Assembly (NCBI GenBank): GCA_964621345.1
Contig: CAZUON010000005.1
Coordinates: forward strand, 58,407 to 122,406
Origin: Glaciecola sp964621345
Lineage (GTDB): Bacteria; Pseudomonadota; Gammaproteobacteria; Enterobacterales; Alteromonadaceae
DNA: 64,000 bases
Reading direction: 5' to 3'
A program made the translations under genes and the position numbers. The notes under the pieces are model-generated. The model was not told where the DNA came from. It saw only the letters and a list, made by a program, of their open reading frames with translations, and did no database searches. Positions 61,642 to 64,000 of this stretch are shown in pieces (positions within the stretch are counted from its first letter, which is position 1; every line of letters begins with the position of its first letter).

Positions 61642-62733
61642 ATGGGATTTAAATGCGGGATCGTAGGCTTACCCAACGTGGGAAAATCCACTTTATTTAA
61701 TGCACTTACCAAAGCTGGTATCGAAGCTGCTAACTTTCCATTTTGCACCATTGAGCCAAATACCGGTGTTGTGCCCGTTCCTGACACGCGCTTAGATGCC
61801 CTCTCTCAGATTGTTAATCCACAAAAAGTCATTCCTACCAGTATGGAATTTGTTGATATAGCAGGTTTAGTTGCAGGTGCTTCAAAAGGCGAAGGCTTGG
61901 GCAATAAATTTTTAGCCAACATCCGAGAAACAGACGCTATTGGTCATGTTGTGCGCTGCTTCGATAACGAAAACATTGTTCACGTTGCCGGTAAAGTCGA
62001 CCCGCAAGAAGACATCGACGTAATAAATACGGAACTTGGCCTGGCCGATTTAGAAACCGCAGAAAAAGCCCTACTTCGCGTGGGTAAACGTGCCAAAGGT
62101 GGCGATGCCGATGCAAAGTTTGAAGTAAAGGTGCTTGAAACAATTCTCCCGCACTTGAACGAAGGTGTATTGCTAAGAGCCATAGAACTGAGCCCTGAAG
62201 AGCACAAAGCAATTAGCTACATGAACTTCTTAACCTTAAAGCCCACAATGTACATCGCGAACGTTAATGAAGACGGTTTTGACAATAATCCTTACCTAGA
62301 AAAGGTAAAAGCCATTGCTGAAAAAGAAAATGCGGTTGTGGTTAGCGTATGTGCAGCAATTGAATCAGACATTGCTGAGCTTGATGAAGACGACAAAGCC
62401 GACTTTATGGAAGAGTTAGGCTTGACTGAACCAGGTCTGAATCGCGTTATTCGCGCAGGTTACGAACTTTTAACCTTGCAGACCTACTTTACCGCGGGTG
62501 TTAAAGAAGTACGAGCATGGACCTTTCCACAAGGCTCTACGGCACCACAGGCAGCAGGTAAAATCCATACTGACTTTGAAAAAGGTTTTATTCGCGCTGA
62601 AATCATCGGCTACGACGATTATATTGAATGCGGCGGCGAACAAGGAGCAAAAGACAAAGGGAAATGGCGTTTAGAAGGAAAAGAATACATTGTCAAAGAC
62701 GGTGATGTAATTCACTTTAGGTTTAACGTCTAA
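61642..62733 (+). CDS. ychF: Ribosome-binding ATPase YchF
   Basis: 363 residues. YchF is an Obg-family P-loop protein that prefers ATP and binds ribosomes. G1 GLPNVGKSTLFNAL at residues 8-21, G3 DIAGLVAGASKGEGLGNKFL, a coiled-coil insertion at about 125-200, then the C-terminal TGS domain (LLTLQTYFTAGVKEVRAWTFPQGSTAPQAAGKIHTDFEKGFIRAE). pth-ychF is a conserved pair. Confidence 0.97.
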   Translation: MGFKCGIVGLPNVGKSTLFNALTKAGIEAANFPFCTIEPNTGVVPVPDTRLDALSQIVNPQKVIPTSMEFVDIAGLVAGASKGEGLGNKFLANIRETDAIGHVVRCFDNENIVHVAGKVDPQEDIDVINTELGLADLETAEKALLRVGKRAKGGDADAKFEVKVLETILPHLNEGVLLRAIELSPEEHKAISYMNFLTLKPTMYIANVNEDGFDNNPYLEKVKAIAEKENAVVVSVCAAIESDIAELDEDDKADFMEELGLTEPGLNRVIRAGYELLTLQTYFTAGVKEVRAWTFPQGSTAPQAAGKIHTDFEKGFIRAEIIGYDDYIECGGEQGAKDKGKWRLEGKEYIVKDGDVIHFRFNV

Positions 62734-62746
62734 GAATTTAGCATTT

Positions 62747-62784
62747 TTACGCGCGATAAAACTTTTTCGATACGCGGCGCGTAA
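62747..62784. repeat. Inverted repeat after ychF
   Basis: TTACGCGC (62747-62754) and GCGCGTAA (62777-62784) form an 8-base perfect stem with a 22-base loop. There is no T run, so it is not a clear terminator. It abuts the longer stem-loop at 62784-62866. Confidence 0.5.
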
Positions 62785-62866
62785 TCACTTCAAATTGAAA
62801 TAAACCATGAAAATAGTCGGTCTATTTATTAACTTGCTATTTTTATGGTTTCAATATTGAAGTGAT
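62784..62866 (+). repeat. Long imperfect stem-loop abutting the start of the next gene
   Basis: A 33-base left arm (62784-62816) and a 30-base right arm (62837-62866) can form about 29 base pairs with a small bulge and one G-U pair, around a 20-base loop. The outer ten pairs are ATCACTTCAA / TTGAAGTGAT. The right arm ends at the base before the ATG of the next gene, so its ribosome-binding region would lie inside the stem. Confidence 0.75.
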
Positions 62867-63865
62867 ATGAAAATACAATTACCACTACTGCCGGGCGAAT
62901 CTGCCATACCAAGCGCACCCAACGTCATTTTAGACGATGGCACGAATTGTATTCCACAACATTACCTAAGTTACCAGCACACCCTTGAATCCGTATCTAA
63001 CATTGTCGCCGAAATTGACTACGACCCTAACTATGTTCTGTTTGTTGACCATGACAACGCTGGAATCTTTATTCAAATTGGTATTGTAGGGCTTGATAAT
63101 TACGTAGCAGCCGATGCACAAAAGGCAAAAAAAATTGTTTATGGCAGACGCTGGCGGGTTGAGGCCAACCTGCCTTCCTCAGAAATTATTCAAACTGCTT
63201 TTTTAGCTCTGTGTAAAGCACGCGAACATGAAGTCCGAGAATTGTTCAAATGGAAAAGTGAAAGCTGTACCACTACTCCATTTAGTTGTCACCACGATTT
63301 ACCTTTGATGGCAATGTCGGTAGATACCAAAACACGACGGCTAAGCGATAATGAGGATACCTATGCCCAACTTGAGTATCTACTCGCTTGCTTGTACTAC
63401 GACCACGCCTCGTTTTGCTTAGAGAATATTACAAATCTTGACGGCGCTATTGTTATCGCGTTTAGTATTGAGGCAAGTGAGCAAAGCAAGTTACCTGAAA
63501 TTGTAGAGGGTCTGCATACTTGCATTTTAGTAGAGTCACTAGAGCAAGATACCGTACTTTACGCGCTAATGGATAAGTTATTGGCGATGAGTAACCGTCA
63601 TGTAGAAGAGCACTTTTCTTTCAAAAAATATCGACGCTTCTCCAGAGACAACAGTATCGAGAAAATTGCGGTATTGTCAGCAAAAACAAGACGCATTGAA
63701 GTATTGAGTGAAAAAGCAGAGTTTAAGGAGCTACTTACTCATACAAACTATGAAACCGATTCAACGCGAGTGCCCTCACTGCATAACACTAAGTTGGGAA
63801 TCAAGATTCAAAAGCAGTTAGCTCGACTAAGTGTCGGTGCAGGGATTTTACCGAACATAAATTGA
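62867..63865 (+). CDS. Conserved-looking protein of unknown function
   Basis: 332 residues starting MKIQLPLLPGESAIPSAPNV. I do not recognise the family. It is soluble, without signal peptide or membrane helix. Residues about 30-120 (YLSYQHTLESVSNIVAEIDYDPNYVLFVDHDNAGIFIQIGIVG and KIVYGRRWRVEANLPSSEIIQTAFLALCKAREHEVRELFKW) look like a compact alpha/beta domain with a well-conserved feel. The second half (about 165-260) contains LEYLLACLYYDHASFCLENI and LVESLEQDTVLYALMDKLL. It begins right at the foot of a long stem-loop and has only a weak GAAG ribosome site inside that stem. It is codirectional with ychF but separated by 133 bases. Confidence 0.6.
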   Translation: MKIQLPLLPGESAIPSAPNVILDDGTNCIPQHYLSYQHTLESVSNIVAEIDYDPNYVLFVDHDNAGIFIQIGIVGLDNYVAADAQKAKKIVYGRRWRVEANLPSSEIIQTAFLALCKAREHEVRELFKWKSESCTTTPFSCHHDLPLMAMSVDTKTRRLSDNEDTYAQLEYLLACLYYDHASFCLENITNLDGAIVIAFSIEASEQSKLPEIVEGLHTCILVESLEQDTVLYALMDKLLAMSNRHVEEHFSFKKYRRFSRDNSIEKIAVLSAKTRRIEVLSEKAEFKELLTHTNYETDSTRVPSLHNTKLGIKIQKQLARLSVGAGILPNIN

Positions 63866-63935
63866 TCAAAATCGCATAGATTTGACGTGGCTTGCTTAGA
63901 TTATGTGCAATTGATGGGAAAGGTTAAAAAAACGG

Positions 63936-63964
63936 TTGACGACCCAAGTTCAACTAAGCATAAT
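63936..63964 (+). promoter_or_regulatory. Strong sigma-70-type promoter at the right edge
   Basis: TTGACG (63936-63941), exactly 17 bases, CATAAT (63959-63964), then the GC-rich discriminator ACGCGCC. Such discriminators are typical of stable RNA and ribosomal promoters. Transcription would start near 63971. What follows (to 64000) is either the beginning of a reading frame (ATGGCTAAG at 63992) or of an RNA gene; the window stops too early to tell. Confidence 0.6.
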
Positions 63965-64000
63965 ACGCGCCACTCAGAAATGAGCGGATAAATGGCTAAG

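Noticed and set aside
1..64000. CRISPR array, prophage, insertion sequence, toxin-antitoxin or defence island
   Set aside because: No regularly spaced repeats, transposase, integrase or known defence proteins were seen; nearly all coding space is accounted for by recognisable genes.

Overview
The window reads as chromosomal backbone of a marine gammaproteobacterium of the Alteromonadales (an Alteromonas/Glaciecola/Paraglaciecola-like Alteromonadaceae is my best guess). The reasons are classical gammaproteobacterial gene orders (hemA-prfA-prmC-sirB2-kdsA, lolB-ispE-prs, mnmA-hflD-purB, clpA-clpS divergent from a cspD-like gene, trxB-aat-bpt-infA), a moderately AT-rich composition, an Entner-Doudoroff operon next to hexR, a six-gene Mrp sodium/proton antiporter, and many PAS/GGDEF-type sensors. 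I see no phage, insertion sequence, CRISPR array or complete RNA gene. There is one 100-N assembly gap (5971-6070).

Layout. 1-4409 (minus strand): DUF349 protein (cut by the window edge), YeaC-like DUF1315 protein, zinc-ribbon membrane protein, a sodium:amino-acid symporter with an unusual insertion, and an M14 carboxypeptidase. 4713-9785 is a signalling island: a response regulator-PAS-GGDEF-EAL gene broken by an in-frame TAG and by the assembly gap, a soluble four-PAS chemoreceptor-like protein, and a GAF/degenerate-GGDEF protein behind a near-perfect flagellar sigma-28 promoter. 9899-29373 is central carbon metabolism: a long-form GAPDH, msrB, glgX-glgB-malQ, gapA-yeaD, then zwf-pgl-edd-glk-eda facing hexR-pyk. 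HexR-like boxes precede zwf and gapA, with a weaker one before hexR.

29469-43586 holds housekeeping genes: nitroreductase, sppA, sprT, yfbV, trxB, the two N-end-rule transferases aat and bpt, infA, clpA/clpS, a cold-shock protein, rluE, mnmA-hflD-purB. 43624-53275: an MtfA-like peptidase, a membrane class III nucleotide cyclase with an altered active-site residue, kdsA, sirB2, prmC, prfA, hemA (minus strand), then lolB, ispE, prs (plus strand). 53421-60147: a small lipoprotein and the Mrp operon, sitting between prs and rplY-pth-ychF. 62867-63865 is an unrecognised protein whose start codon directly abuts a long stem-loop. The window ends just after a strong sigma-70-type promoter pointing to the right.

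The genes make coherent sense together. Glucose-6-phosphate enters zwf-pgl-edd-eda, its trioses pass through GapA and pyruvate kinase, and HexR senses the pathway. GlgX, GlgB and MalQ feed glucose units in from glycogen or maltodextrins. The least explained parts are the signalling island at 4.7-9.8 kb and the hairpin-preceded gene at 62.8 kb. I did not find a convincing wholly new multi-gene system; those two places are the best candidates for new biology.
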